From contig JAEWAF010000128.1 in assembly GCA_023391815.1 (NCBI GenBank), forward strand, positions 1-27,386: a stretch of 27,386 nt of DNA, in the 5' to 3' direction. This document shows, piece after piece, positions 16,716 to 24,606 of this stretch (position 1 is its first letter; the number at the start of each line of letters is the position of its first letter). Both the position numbers and the translations under genes were made by a program. The stretch comes from Pseudomonadota bacterium (GTDB lineage: Bacteria; Pseudomonadota; Gammaproteobacteria; Steroidobacterales; Steroidobacteraceae). The notes below the pieces were generated by a model. The model worked only from the letters and a program-made list of their open reading frames with translations. It was not told the origin of the DNA and did not search any database.

Positions 16716-16973
16716 ATGGACATTAGTAACATCTATGAAACCTTAAAGGCACGTGGCCTTGTCCGGTCGCGACGGCAGTTCGCACAATGCTTCCTCAAAC
16801 GCGCATCCAGCTATGCAGCAGGCAATGGCCTCGGCCGGTGCAGCCCAGCGGCGCTGCTCAATCTCTACCGTGCTCTCGGCGAGTCTCAACAGACCGACCT
16901 CCAGGCGGCGGTATTCAGCCAACTGATCAGGGTGCAAACCCGATCCAGCAGCCACGAGCAGGTGGGGCAATGA
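16716..16973 (+). CDS. DUF6626-like small protein
   Basis: The 85-residue protein (IYETLKARGLVRSRRQFAQCFLKRASSY, then SPAALLNLYRALGE) matches my recollection of DUF6626, a small helical alphaproteobacterial family of unknown function with a possible HTH-like fold. An AAAGGGGG run 6 bases before the ATG is the ribosome-binding site, and GATAAATAG lies about 30 bases upstream as a possible -10. Its stop overlaps the next start as ATGA, so the two genes are translationally coupled. Confidence 0.7.
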   Translation: MDISNIYETLKARGLVRSRRQFAQCFLKRASSYAAGNGLGRCSPAALLNLYRALGESQQTDLQAAVFSQLIRVQTRSSSHEQVGQ

Positions 16974-17320
16974 GCGGGTGGCTTGATGTCGTGGTGCTGA
17001 TCGACACCGCCGATATGGCGGAGTTTGAGGCAATCGTCGAGCGGAGTATTTCCGGCCTGGACGTCACCTATCACACACTCGACGACCTGCCAGTCGGGTT
17101 CCCCTCCTCGCTGGATATAGCTACCCGCTGCAAAGATTGGGCAGTGGAGGAACCCCGCCCGAATCCCCCGGACCTGACTGCAATCTGGCTCGAACTCCGC
17201 AATTCGGCGGTGCTTCACCGATTGCGAGTGGCACTGGCCGATATGCCCACCGCCGTCCTACGGGAAGCCTCGATATATTTGCAAAGCGGAAAAATCATCG
17301 CCGCGCCGCTGTGCTCGTAG
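16970..17320 (+). CDS. Hypothetical protein coupled to the DUF6626-like gene
   Basis: The 116-residue product begins at an ATG overlapping the previous stop (ATGA) and has AGGTGGGG just upstream, so it is the second gene of a two-gene operon. It is acidic at the start (WLDVVVLIDTADMAEFEAIVE) and ends hydrophobic. No family is recognised. The frame is open further upstream, but that part is only the shadow of the first gene. Confidence 0.65.
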   Translation: MSGWLDVVVLIDTADMAEFEAIVERSISGLDVTYHTLDDLPVGFPSSLDIATRCKDWAVEEPRPNPPDLTAIWLELRNSAVLHRLRVALADMPTAVLREASIYLQSGKIIAAPLCS

Positions 17321-17325
17321 GCAGC

Positions 17326-17756
17326 CTATGCTGCGGCCGCAACGCATCCCGGACCGTTGCGGCTGAAGCTCGTGATCCGGCCGTCACGGGATTCGAAGAT
17401 GAGGACGCACGCATGGCCGGGCGGTCCATAGCCGCCTAGACCAAGCCCGAGACCTGTGCCCACGCCCCAACCGCTGCCCCAGCCTCCGCTGCCAAAGCCG
17501 AACCCAATGCTGGGAAAGACGGCTGGCGCTGGGGATGGACGCACGAACTCATACTGGAGCAGACGGCGCCCATCACCGTCGTAGGTGCGATGTGGCACCC
17601 CCAGTCCTGCTATGACGTCGGCCTCAGGGCGGCCCACAAAGGTGGACATCCGCCGGTCGAATGCCTCTGGGTGGCCGTCGAGCAGGCAACAGACACTCCC
17701 AGCAGCGTCAGCAAGCCAAGGAGGCGAAGGACCGGAGGCATGCTCATCTCGCTCAT
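17326..17756 (-). pseudogene. Frameshifted BamE/SmpA-like lipoprotein gene
   Basis: Two overlapping reverse frames make up one recognisable protein. The first (17756-17610) encodes a lipoprotein signal with lipobox SVAC (Cys25) and then STATQRHS before running into an early stop. The second (from about 17680 to 17326, ATG at 17649) continues with the expected domain: MSTFVGRPEADVIAGLGVPHRTYDG. It then has a Gly-rich stretch and a C-terminal VLIFESRDGRITSF, resembling BamE/SmpA-like outer-membrane lipoproteins. Joining them needs a one-base change near 17650-17680. It may be a true pseudogene, a sequencing error, or a cytoplasmic 107-residue product from 17649. Confidence 0.6.
17336..17363 (+). 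terminator. Perfect hairpin after the DUF6626-like operon
   Basis: A perfect 9-bp stem GCCGCAACG/CGTTGCGGC with a 10-base loop begins 15 bases after the stop of the 16970 gene. It lies in the 3' end of the opposing lipoprotein frame and has no T-run. Termination of the operon is inferred. Confidence 0.4.
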
Positions 17757-17778
17757 CGTGGCTGAGTTTGACCTTGGC

Positions 17779-18054
17779 TCAGGGCCGGCTGCCCGGCCCC
17801 TTCTTGATCCTGGCCTGCTTCAGCTTCTCCTGTTCGGTTTCACCATCGTGGCGGCTCTCTGACATAGGAGAATGCCGCACCTCGCCGGCCGAGTGACCGG
17901 CCTCATGCCTCCGCTCACCAGCATCGGTGTGATAGGGATGCGAGCCGCTGCCGCCGAGCCTCCCACCAGCGATGCCGCCGGTCTGCTGGTCACCAGCCGA
18001 GCGGCCCTTCTCCTTGCCACCGCCGGCACCAGGAGGGTGATTCTTCCTGGCCAT
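17779..18054 (-). CDS. Small hydrophilic, probably disordered protein
   Basis: The 91-residue product is rich in Gly, Lys, Arg, His and Glu with almost no hydrophobic core (GAGGGKEKGRSAGDQQTGG and a basic tail). This recalls small stress-induced KGG-like proteins, though the repeat is not clear. The ATG at 18054 has GGGAG 7 bases upstream. It ends 22 bases before the lipoprotein start on the same strand. Confidence 0.6.
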   Translation of the reverse strand: MARKNHPPGAGGGKEKGRSAGDQQTGGIAGGRLGGSGSHPYHTDAGERRHEAGHSAGEVRHSPMSESRHDGETEQEKLKQARIKKGPGSRP

Positions 18055-18190
18055 CTGGGGTCTCCCTCTCCCTCGAATAGCTCCGCTCCCCTGGAAGGGC
18101 CGTAGCCACGCCCAAACGTCGGCGGGAGAAGGCTGTTCCGAAAGCTCCTGCCGGAGGCAGGTGGGGCTCAGGATCGGTGGACGAGAAGCC

Positions 18191-18418
18191 CTACCGGGCT
18201 GATGTGCTGGTCACCACCCAGCCGTGGAACGGCGGCTCTCCGCATTCCCGGCACCACAGTTCTCGGCGGAGGCCAATCAGATGCAGTCTGGCATCAAGCC
18301 CGACCGAGGCGACCAGTTCGGTTCGGGTGTAGATTCGTGAGCGGCAGTCGCATCGTAACCTCAGGCCCTCATCGTGGGCGAGGTCACGGACCGTGTAGGT
18401 GAAGGCGGGGTCTGCCAT
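18191..18418 (-). CDS. Small Cys-pair (possible zinc) protein
   Basis: The 75-residue protein contains CDC and, about 33 residues on, CREC, a spacing compatible with a single zinc site. No family is recognised. The ATG at 18418 is chosen over a TTG at 18427. There is no ribosome-binding site, but a TATGAT -10-like hexamer lies 8 bases upstream, so the message may be leaderless. Confidence 0.6.
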   Translation of the reverse strand: MADPAFTYTVRDLAHDEGLRLRCDCRSRIYTRTELVASVGLDARLHLIGLRRELWCRECGEPPFHGWVVTSTSAR

Positions 18419-18426
18419 GGAGCACA

Positions 18427-18455
18427 ATCATAGAACAAGCCCGTGGCGATCGAAA
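18427..18455 (-). promoter_or_regulatory. Candidate promoter of the Cys-pair gene
   Basis: Reading on the minus strand, TTTCGA (18455-18450) and TATGAT (18432-18427) are separated by 17 bases. The -10 is good and the -35 weak. The expected transcript start is within a few bases of the ATG at 18418. Confidence 0.35.
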
Positions 18456-18520
18456 GTGCCATGTAACACCAGCGGTGCCGGCCGGTCCTTAAGCCGCCGC
18501 CGGCCCCACTCGCCCCACTG

Positions 18521-20455
18521 TTATTCGTCGGTGTCATCACCGAGAAGTGCGGCGGCGATGACGTGGTAGGTGCGGGGCCGTTCTTCCCCGGTCCAGTTGG
18601 CGGGCGTTCTGCGCATCTTCGCCGCGTTGTGCTTTTCGCGCGGTGCCTTCCAGATCATGCCCTTCCTCACCATCGCCGCCGCAATGGTGCGGGGGTTCAG
18701 GGTTGAGTTGAACAGGCCGCGATTCCACAGATCGCGGCGGAAGTGTATGCGAACGATGCGCCTCGACGAGTCGCGTTCGACCCAGCCAGCGTGGTTTGGT
18801 GGGATGGTGGGATCGCCGATCTCGGTGAACCGGCGCGGGTAGCGCTGGAAAAAATCGCGCACCACCTCGGCACCGAGCACCTCTTCTGCCGCGCCAAGTG
18901 AGCCACCGCGATGATCGCGCCATGCCGCAAGACAGGTTTCCGCTGCCCAGACGCCATCGCCAGCGTTCCAGGGAAGGATGCTGTGCTCGATGGCGAGTTC
19001 GATTGCGACAGCGATGAGACCAAAGCGCTCGATCACCCCGCGTGCCTGACCGGCGGTCGAAGCTTCGGTGTGGCGCCTGATAAACTCCTGGAGTTTGCCG
19101 CGAACCTTCGCGGCAAAGCCATCAGGATCAGCGTTCCGCAACTCCACAAGCTTGGTTGCCCAGGCCCGCCCGGCCGTCCCGTAGTTGTTTAGACATGCGG
19201 CCTTGAGAGATGCAGCGAAGTCACCCGGCGGCTGGCCGTGGGTGTCCTCGAATGCCGAGGAGGGGGAGGGCAGCGGCAGGTCAGCGATGCGGGTCAGCAA
19301 GCCCGGCGTGGCTCGATCGCCGAGTTTGCTCGCCATGTCCATCTCGCACGTCGAGTACCAGAGGAAGTGCCAGATCAGACGCTCCCGCGTCGCCAGTGTC
19401 CTGGCTCCCTTGTTAGCCACGACGTAGATGACGCGCTCGGCCACATCGGCGGATGTGCCCTTGCGCAAGTCTTCGAACCCGGTGAACGTTCCCGATGACG
19501 CGGCGGCAGCATACTCAAGCCCGGCCTCCGACATCTCCCAGTCGCGCAACATGCCACCATCGGCCTTAGCCCATACGGAGGCTGCACCGTACGCGCAGGT
19601 GCTCTTTCCCGTGTGGCTTGAGCCGAACTGATTGATGCCACCATTCACGGTGATCTCTGCGATCTCAACGAGGGCACCGGCAAGCGCAAGCCCGATAGCC
19701 AGCATGACGCGGGAGTTTCCGCGTGCGAACTCGGCAACCTCACGCTGCCAGCTTGCGAGAGTACCTGCTATCGTCCAGATATCGCGCTCAGAGCCCCCGC
19801 TGGGACGTGGGTCGGTATAGAGGATATCGGGGTTGCCGAAGGTCGTGCCATCGGCCAAGACGAACGCATAGCCGTTGTGGCCATGATGCCAACCCGCCGT
19901 CTTGACCCTGATGCGATGCTTGGACGGGCGTACGGCAGTGACATATTGCGCCAGCAACTTATGGATCGTTCCGATCTGTGGAATGCGCTGGTTCAGACCG
20001 CACATGACGCCGTGATCTTCGAGGACTTTCACCAGCCGGGTTGGTTGATGGCGAAGGCTGGAAGGAATATCGAACTCCTGTCCCTGGCTGGTACGCAACG
20101 TGATGACGTGGTTCCGGCCGCTCGGATCGGAGGCGCTGGCGACGACCAGGAAGGGGTCGGAAAGCCGCTCGCCCGAATCGTCGTGGTACACGCCGTCATC
20201 GGTGATCCGGAACGCCCCGACACGCAGCCCACTGGCCCTGGGCTGATGGTCTACTGCCACGCTGCGGCGGCGTGGGGCGAGTGGGGCGGGTAGAACAGGT
20301 GAGGGCTGCGGGGTAGGAGCGGTGGGCTTAGGGCGGCCCATGACGGAGGGGCTGTAGAGTGGCGCTCCGGAGTTTACGGTCAGGCTGTCGGCCTCATTGG
20401 GCTTGGCCTCCGGCTTGGGCTCCTTCTCGTCAGCGCCCTCAGAGTGGGTGTCCAT
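18521..20455 (-). CDS. DUF927-type ATPase (helicase-like, mobile-element associated)
   Basis: The 644-residue protein begins with a disordered, Pro-rich segment (about 1-75). It continues with a DUF927-like body: IKxAGWHHGHNGYAF-type strands near 185-200, a Walker A GSSHTGKST at 278-286, then DWEMSEAGLEYAAAASSGTFTGFEDLRKG and FLWYSTCEMDM. DUF927 ATPases occur in phages, satellites and plasmids and are thought to act in replication, usually with a primase-like part, which is missing here. The C-terminal 100 residues look like a DNA-binding or nucleoprotein tail (RDLWNRGLFNSTLNPRTI). The ATG at 20455 has GAGG 5 bases upstream. It is divergent from the RHH gene. Confidence 0.82.
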   Translation of the reverse strand: MDTHSEGADEKEPKPEAKPNEADSLTVNSGAPLYSPSVMGRPKPTAPTPQPSPVLPAPLAPRRRSVAVDHQPRASGLRVGAFRITDDGVYHDDSGERLSDPFLVVASASDPSGRNHVITLRTSQGQEFDIPSSLRHQPTRLVKVLEDHGVMCGLNQRIPQIGTIHKLLAQYVTAVRPSKHRIRVKTAGWHHGHNGYAFVLADGTTFGNPDILYTDPRPSGGSERDIWTIAGTLASWQREVAEFARGNSRVMLAIGLALAGALVEIAEITVNGGINQFGSSHTGKSTCAYGAASVWAKADGGMLRDWEMSEAGLEYAAAASSGTFTGFEDLRKGTSADVAERVIYVVANKGARTLATRERLIWHFLWYSTCEMDMASKLGDRATPGLLTRIADLPLPSPSSAFEDTHGQPPGDFAASLKAACLNNYGTAGRAWATKLVELRNADPDGFAAKVRGKLQEFIRRHTEASTAGQARGVIERFGLIAVAIELAIEHSILPWNAGDGVWAAETCLAAWRDHRGGSLGAAEEVLGAEVVRDFFQRYPRRFTEIGDPTIPPNHAGWVERDSSRRIVRIHFRRDLWNRGLFNSTLNPRTIAAAMVRKGMIWKAPREKHNAAKMRRTPANWTGEERPRTYHVIAAALLGDDTDE

Positions 20456-20569
20456 TTCGGCCTCAGTTGGGTCAATGTGTAGGCATGTCAACTCATCGGC
20501 GCGGTGGATACTCGCCGGACAGGGGCGGGGCAAGAAAAACCTTGGTTACGGTTGTGGATTTGACTCCCC

Positions 20570-20598
20570 TTGAAGGCGCGCAGACGCACAGATAATAT
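20570..20598 (+). promoter_or_regulatory. Strong sigma70-type promoter of the RHH gene
   Basis: TTGAAG (20570-20575) and TAATAT (20593-20598) are exactly 17 bases apart. Transcription would start near 20605, inside the TTACAT repeats. Confidence 0.65.
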
Positions 20599-20600
20599 GT

Positions 20601-20622
20601 TTACATTCCCGCATTCTTACAT
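20601..20622 (+). promoter_or_regulatory. Candidate operator with two TTACAT direct repeats
   Basis: TTACAT occurs at 20601-20606 and 20617-20622, 16 bases start to start, just after the -10. Ribbon-helix-helix dimers often bind short direct or inverted repeats over their own promoter, so autorepression is inferred. Confidence 0.45.
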
Positions 20623-20660
20623 GTCGGGGAAAGCGAGCTATTTGAGTGGAGACCAAAGAG

Positions 20661-20888
20661 ATGCGTAGTCGGCCGGGGGGGCGGCGCAAGGCCACGCCCT
20701 CAGACACAGCAGCAACCGGGTATGTTGCCCCGTCACGCCAAGGTAAGAAAGCGGTAGGGTTTTATCTGGACCCAGAAAAAGTGCGCGAGTTGAAGCAGGT
20801 GGCTCTCGATAATGACCTCACGATACAGGCAATTTTAGAGGAGGCCGTCGTGATGACTCTAATGAGATACCGGCGCAGAGCAACGTAG
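20661..20888 (+). CDS. Ribbon-helix-helix DNA-binding protein
   Basis: The 75-residue product has a basic disordered arm followed by a strand (KKAVGFYL, 29-36) and two helices (PEKVRELKQVALDND, TIQAILEEAVVMTLMRY), as in RHH regulators such as antitoxins and ParG-like partition proteins. It should bind DNA as a dimer. The ATG at 20661 has GGAGA 8 bases upstream; an in-frame GTG at 20646 is the alternative. It has its own promoter, operator-like repeats and terminator. No toxin or ParA partner is adjacent, so a partition or antitoxin role is not shown. Confidence 0.82.
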   Translation: MRSRPGGRRKATPSDTAATGYVAPSRQGKKAVGFYLDPEKVRELKQVALDNDLTIQAILEEAVVMTLMRYRRRAT

Positions 20889-20896
20889 ATTGAAAT

Positions 20897-20928
20897 GCCC
20901 TCGTGCCGCCACGGGGGCTTTCCTCTTT
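20897..20928 (+). terminator. Rho-independent terminator after the RHH gene
   Basis: A 9-bp stem GCCCTCGTG/CACGGGGGC (one G-T pair) with a 4-base loop is followed by the T-rich TTTCCTCTTT, 8 bases after the stop codon. Confidence 0.72.
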
Positions 20929-21108
20929 ATCGAGAGGGCTTGGGCCATCTTGAACTGCGCTGAAGCCGAGTGAGCGGCGCAGTCCTATTGCGTGGCTGTG
21001 GGCATTTCAAGTGTACCCGAGCCGGCTCTATAAGACCCCTCGCTTCTCCAGGCCGCTCGCATATTCCTGATTGCGGGGCGGCTCGCCTGCGAATTCTGAA
21101 AGCCGCAT

Positions 21109-22149
21109 CTAAGCAGCCTGCCAATCGCCCTCGTCATCATCCTCATCATTATCGCGATTCCGGCGTCGGGCACGCTCGTCGAGTGATGATAGCGCCGAGT
21201 ACGGCTCGACGCTGACCATCCGCACGCCGTCTGCCCGCAACCCGCGTATCAGCGCGGATTGGACACCCGGTGGGACGGCGGAGTTCTTGGGACCGCAGAC
21301 TTGGTTGAGCATCCACAAATTCTTGCCGACCTGCTGCAGGGCGGCCACGACAGGCGGCTCATCGCTGATGAGGTACGCCATCGACCCATCAATCAACTGG
21401 CACCAGTACTTTGCGCTCTGCCAGCGATAACCGTTCAGGCAGTTGCCAAACTGAGTGCCGATGCGCCGCAATTCGCCTACGGAGGAAATGAGGCGGAAGG
21501 GAGGTGGCGGCGTGAACTCGGGAGATGGTGCGCCAATCTCATCGATCCGCCGCTGAAGGCGGCGCATAACGGCCGCGACACCTGCTCGCTGCGGCAGATC
21601 GAAATCGCTTTCCACCAGAGCATCGTGGCTGCGCAGCAGACCCAGCAGCGAGTTTACGCAGCCCACAATGTTCGAATCTTCGGGAAGGGCAGCATGGAGC
21701 TTCAACATCAGCGGGTCCATGTCCACCAAGCTGGCGTAAGCCTTGACCCGATATTCATCGAGCGGCCCGGACTCCAGCAATCGGGCACCAAACGGCCCGG
21801 CAGCGACGCTGCGCAGCATCTCGTATAACGAGCGCCCCAGGACACGATCACCTGCGCGATCCAGCGCACGATACAAGGTCGGAGGGGATTCGGGCATCGC
21901 GGCTCGCAGCAGTTCCCGAGGCGCGACTTCGACGATGTTTGCTGCGGTCTGAGCATCCGTCTGGAACGCCGCAGGCGAGAGGTAGAGATAGGCAGCGATG
22001 GCGTGAATCGCCCTACGCGGGGCAAACGCCAATCGGGACAGAAGTTCGGGCCGCGCGCGCAGGAGAGTGGTCACACGATCGGCGAGATCGCCGAACGTGA
22101 CCAGCATGGGCGCATGTTCGTGCTGAACCGTCTGTTCCGAATCCGTCAT
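21109..22149 (-). CDS. PcfJ-like protein
   Basis: The 346-residue protein has a helical N-terminal two-thirds and a C-terminal segment similar to PcfJ-type proteins: FGNCLNGY at 234-241, SMAYLISDEPPVVAALQQVG, and a GPKN turn. PcfJ proteins are found on conjugative and phage-like elements and their function is unknown. The tail (about 325-346) is very acidic (NDEDDDEGD). The ATG at 22149 is preferred over 22161; neither has a ribosome-binding site. It forms part of the accessory region rather than the stress-signalling block that follows. Confidence 0.6.
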   Translation of the reverse strand: MTDSEQTVQHEHAPMLVTFGDLADRVTTLLRARPELLSRLAFAPRRAIHAIAAYLYLSPAAFQTDAQTAANIVEVAPRELLRAAMPESPPTLYRALDRAGDRVLGRSLYEMLRSVAAGPFGARLLESGPLDEYRVKAYASLVDMDPLMLKLHAALPEDSNIVGCVNSLLGLLRSHDALVESDFDLPQRAGVAAVMRRLQRRIDEIGAPSPEFTPPPPFRLISSVGELRRIGTQFGNCLNGYRWQSAKYWCQLIDGSMAYLISDEPPVVAALQQVGKNLWMLNQVCGPKNSAVPPGVQSALIRGLRADGVRMVSVEPYSALSSLDERARRRNRDNDEDDDEGDWQAA

Positions 22150-22156
22150 GCAGGAC

Positions 22157-22184
22157 TGCATATCGGATTTCGAAATTCTGCCAA
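22157..22184 (-). promoter_or_regulatory. Candidate promoter of the PcfJ-like gene
   Basis: On the minus strand TTGGCA (22184-22179) and TATGCA (22162-22157) are 16 bases apart. The ATG at 22149 follows the -10 after 7 bases, implying a leaderless message. Confidence 0.35.
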
Positions 22185-22330
22185 GGAAATCGGCCCAACT
22201 TTAGGCGGGTCGCGAGAGATCGTTACCGAGGGCAGGATCACCCATGGGAATCAGGCAACCCGCCATCCGACGCGAACAAGAGGTGGAACCGACGGCTGGC
22301 GGAGGGCCGAATGGCGAAAATCCGGGTCGG

Positions 22331-22900
22331 CTATGGCCCGGTGTTCACTTCTGCACGGGGTCGTTCAACCGGTCTCGGCGGCATCCGATCAGGCTCGCTC
22401 CTGTCCTCACCTGCTAGCCATCTCTCAAGCTGACGACGGGCGCGGAATACACGGCTCTTGCAGGTGCCGATTGCCCAGCCTGTCGCTTCTGACACCTCCT
22501 CGTAGGACATGCCGTCGAGGGCAACCATCAGCAGCGCCGCCCTCTGGTCCCTCGGAAGGCGGAGTATCGCCGCCCGAAGCTCCTTCAGGATCAGACGGTT
22601 CTCATGTTGGCCGTGACTTGTTAAGCCTGCGGCAAGAAGCCCTGCCGGATCGGGCAGTTCACGCTGTTTGCGGACCGTGCTGATGAAATGGTTGTAGAGG
22701 ATGCGCTGCATCCAGGCACGGAAGTTGGAACCGGCAGCGAAGCTCTCCCGCGCTGCCAGCGCCTTCATCACGGTCTCTTGGACCAAATCGTCTGCGGCGG
22801 CACGATTTCTGGTGAGGGCTGCTGCGCGGACGCGCAGGCGAGGAAGAATCCCAACCACTTGCTCATTGAAGGCGTCCCGCTGCTGCACCGGGTTCTCCAT
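22331..22900 (-). CDS. ECF sigma factor, EcfG-like (general stress response)
   Basis: The 189-residue protein has sigma region 2 (DDLVQET at 37-43, FRAWMQRILYNHFIS) and region 4 (LPRDQRAALLMVALDGMSYEEVSEATG, then GTCKSRVFRARRQLER). The combination matches the EcfG/ECF15 group, which directs RNA polymerase to GGAAC/CGTT promoters in alphaproteobacterial stress responses and is normally held by NepR and released by PhyR. Neither partner is in this window. The C-terminal tail is Pro/Arg-rich. No clear ribosome-binding site precedes the ATG at 22900. The gene is divergent from the HWE kinase. Confidence 0.88.
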   Translation of the reverse strand: MENPVQQRDAFNEQVVGILPRLRVRAAALTRNRAAADDLVQETVMKALAARESFAAGSNFRAWMQRILYNHFISTVRKQRELPDPAGLLAAGLTSHGQHENRLILKELRAAILRLPRDQRAALLMVALDGMSYEEVSEATGWAIGTCKSRVFRARRQLERWLAGEDRSEPDRMPPRPVERPRAEVNTGP

Positions 22901-23031
22901 GCGTTGGTTACGATACCAAGGCGGAGAGGGCGCAGGAGTTCATAGCTTCATCTACTAACACGTAAGGGTGAGGCACGTGTCGGATCACGGACGGTGCCTA
23001 TGGATTTCCGCTGTCCCTTCCGTGTCCGTCA

Positions 23032-23056
23032 GGAACTCACCGGCTCGCATTTCGTC
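23032..23056 (+). promoter_or_regulatory. EcfG-type promoter of the HWE kinase gene
   Basis: GGAAC (23032-23036) and CGTC (23053-23056) are separated by 16 bases, close to the known GGAAC-N16/17-CGTT. The spacer and flanks are nearly identical to those at 26069-26093. It lies 31 bases before the kinase start. Confidence 0.65.
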
Positions 23057-23087
23057 GTGGTTGTAACGACAGGAACCTCGCCGTTGC

Positions 23088-24464
23088 GTGCTCATGAACC
23101 GGAATGATGACGACGCAAGCGGCCGTTCCAAAGGCGCGCAGTCGCGGGATCGGCAGGCCGATAGCGCCCGCATCGCCGAGCTTGAAGCAGAGAACAAAAC
23201 GCTTCGCCGGGCGCTGATGCTGGCCGGAATCGATGCCGAAAGGGCCGGAGACCGCCACGAGGGCGAACTGAGACGTGAACGGGCTGACCACGCGTCGCAA
23301 GCCGCTGAGCAGCGCTTGGCAGCGTCCCATGCTGAAGCCCAGCATGGGCGGGCGATAGCCGCCAGCCGGGAAAACCTCGCCACCTCGGAAGCGGCGAATA
23401 AGGCGCTACGTCGGGCCAATGCCGCCCTGTCGGAAAGCCGCGCCGCCTTGCGCGCGCACGAGGAGCGGCTGCATCTCATCCTTGATAGCGCCACCGACTA
23501 CGCGATCTTCACCACCGACCTCAGCCGGCGGGTCGTCTCCTGGTACGCAGGCGCGGCGCGGGTGCTGGGCTGGACCGAAAGGGAGATGGTGGGCCATTCT
23601 GCCGACCTCATCTTCACGCCGGAGGACCGGGCCGCCGGGGTGCCGGAACGGGAGGCCGTCAAGGCATTGGCTAAGGGGCGGGCCGAGAACGAGCGCTGGC
23701 ACTTGCGCCGGGACGGCACGCGGTTCTGGGCGAGCGGGCTGATGATGCCGCTGCGCGATCCAGGCGGCGGTTCGGGCGCCGAGCCCCTTGGGCTCCTCGC
23801 CGTGATGCGCGACCATACGGAGCGGCGGCTGGCGGAGGAGCGGCGAGCGCTGCTGACCAACGAGTTGAACCATCGCGTGAAGAACACCCTGGTCGTGGTG
23901 CAGTCACTCACGCTTCTGGCCACACGTGGCGGATCACCCGACCTCTCCGCCTTCGCAGCGGCATTTCAGCGGCGCATCCTGGCGCTGGCCCGCGCACACG
24001 ACCTGCTCACGCGGGAGGACTGGACCGGTGCGCCGCTCAGTGGGGTGGTGCGCGCGGCTCTTGCGCCAATGCTGGTGAATGGTGCTCAAGTTGACCTGTC
24101 TGCCTGCGACCCGCCGAACATCATCTTACCACCCGGCGCAGCGCTCACCCTGGCCATGGCCATACATGAACTCGCTGCTAACGCGTTGCGCCATGGCGCT
24201 TTGTCCACGCCGGACGGATGTGTCCAGGTGGCGTATCTTGGCAGCGACGGCGGCGAACCGCACAACGCGATCGAGTGGGTAGAGCGAGGCGGACCGCCAG
24301 TTGCCGGTCCTCCCACAAAGCGGGGCTTTGGGCTGCGGCTGCTGGAACGCGGGCTAGCCATGCAGGCGGGCATGGGAGCGGATATGCGCTTCGAGCCTGA
24401 GGGGCTGCGCTGTCTCCTGCGCCTGCCACGGGCGCGCAATACCCTGACCACACACCAGGGATGA
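23088..24464 (+). CDS. PAS-containing HWE-family sensor histidine kinase (soluble)
   Basis: The 458-residue kinase lacks membrane segments. Residues 25-125 form a charged, coiled-coil-like region, about 126-245 a PAS sensor domain (LILDSATDYAIFTTD, the GW-ER turn, and DGTRFWASG), and 250-450 an HWE kinase: phosphoacceptor His262 in LNHRVKN, N-box HELAANALRHG at 360-370, WVE at 397-399 and GFGLRLLERGL at 413-423. HWE kinases feed the general stress response in alphaproteobacteria. The start is GTG 23088 (AGGAA 12 bases upstream) or ATG 23094. The EcfG-type promoter just upstream implies feedback from the stress sigma factor. Confidence 0.88.
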   Translation: MLMNRNDDDASGRSKGAQSRDRQADSARIAELEAENKTLRRALMLAGIDAERAGDRHEGELRRERADHASQAAEQRLAASHAEAQHGRAIAASRENLATSEAANKALRRANAALSESRAALRAHEERLHLILDSATDYAIFTTDLSRRVVSWYAGAARVLGWTEREMVGHSADLIFTPEDRAAGVPEREAVKALAKGRAENERWHLRRDGTRFWASGLMMPLRDPGGGSGAEPLGLLAVMRDHTERRLAEERRALLTNELNHRVKNTLVVVQSLTLLATRGGSPDLSAFAAAFQRRILALARAHDLLTREDWTGAPLSGVVRAALAPMLVNGAQVDLSACDPPNIILPPGAALTLAMAIHELAANALRHGALSTPDGCVQVAYLGSDGGEPHNAIEWVERGGPPVAGPPTKRGFGLRLLERGLAMQAGMGADMRFEPEGLRCLLRLPRARNTLTTHQG

Positions 24465-24606
24465 TAATACTGGGGCTGGCGCGGTGTGTGGGATTAGACG
24501 TACAGGGCACGTAGGTAGGCATTGCAGGGAGCGCGATCACACGCTTCAGATGGCAGCCAGGGGAAGCGGTTGCGTCGGCTGACTCAGCACCTTCCGCATG
24601 ATGGGC

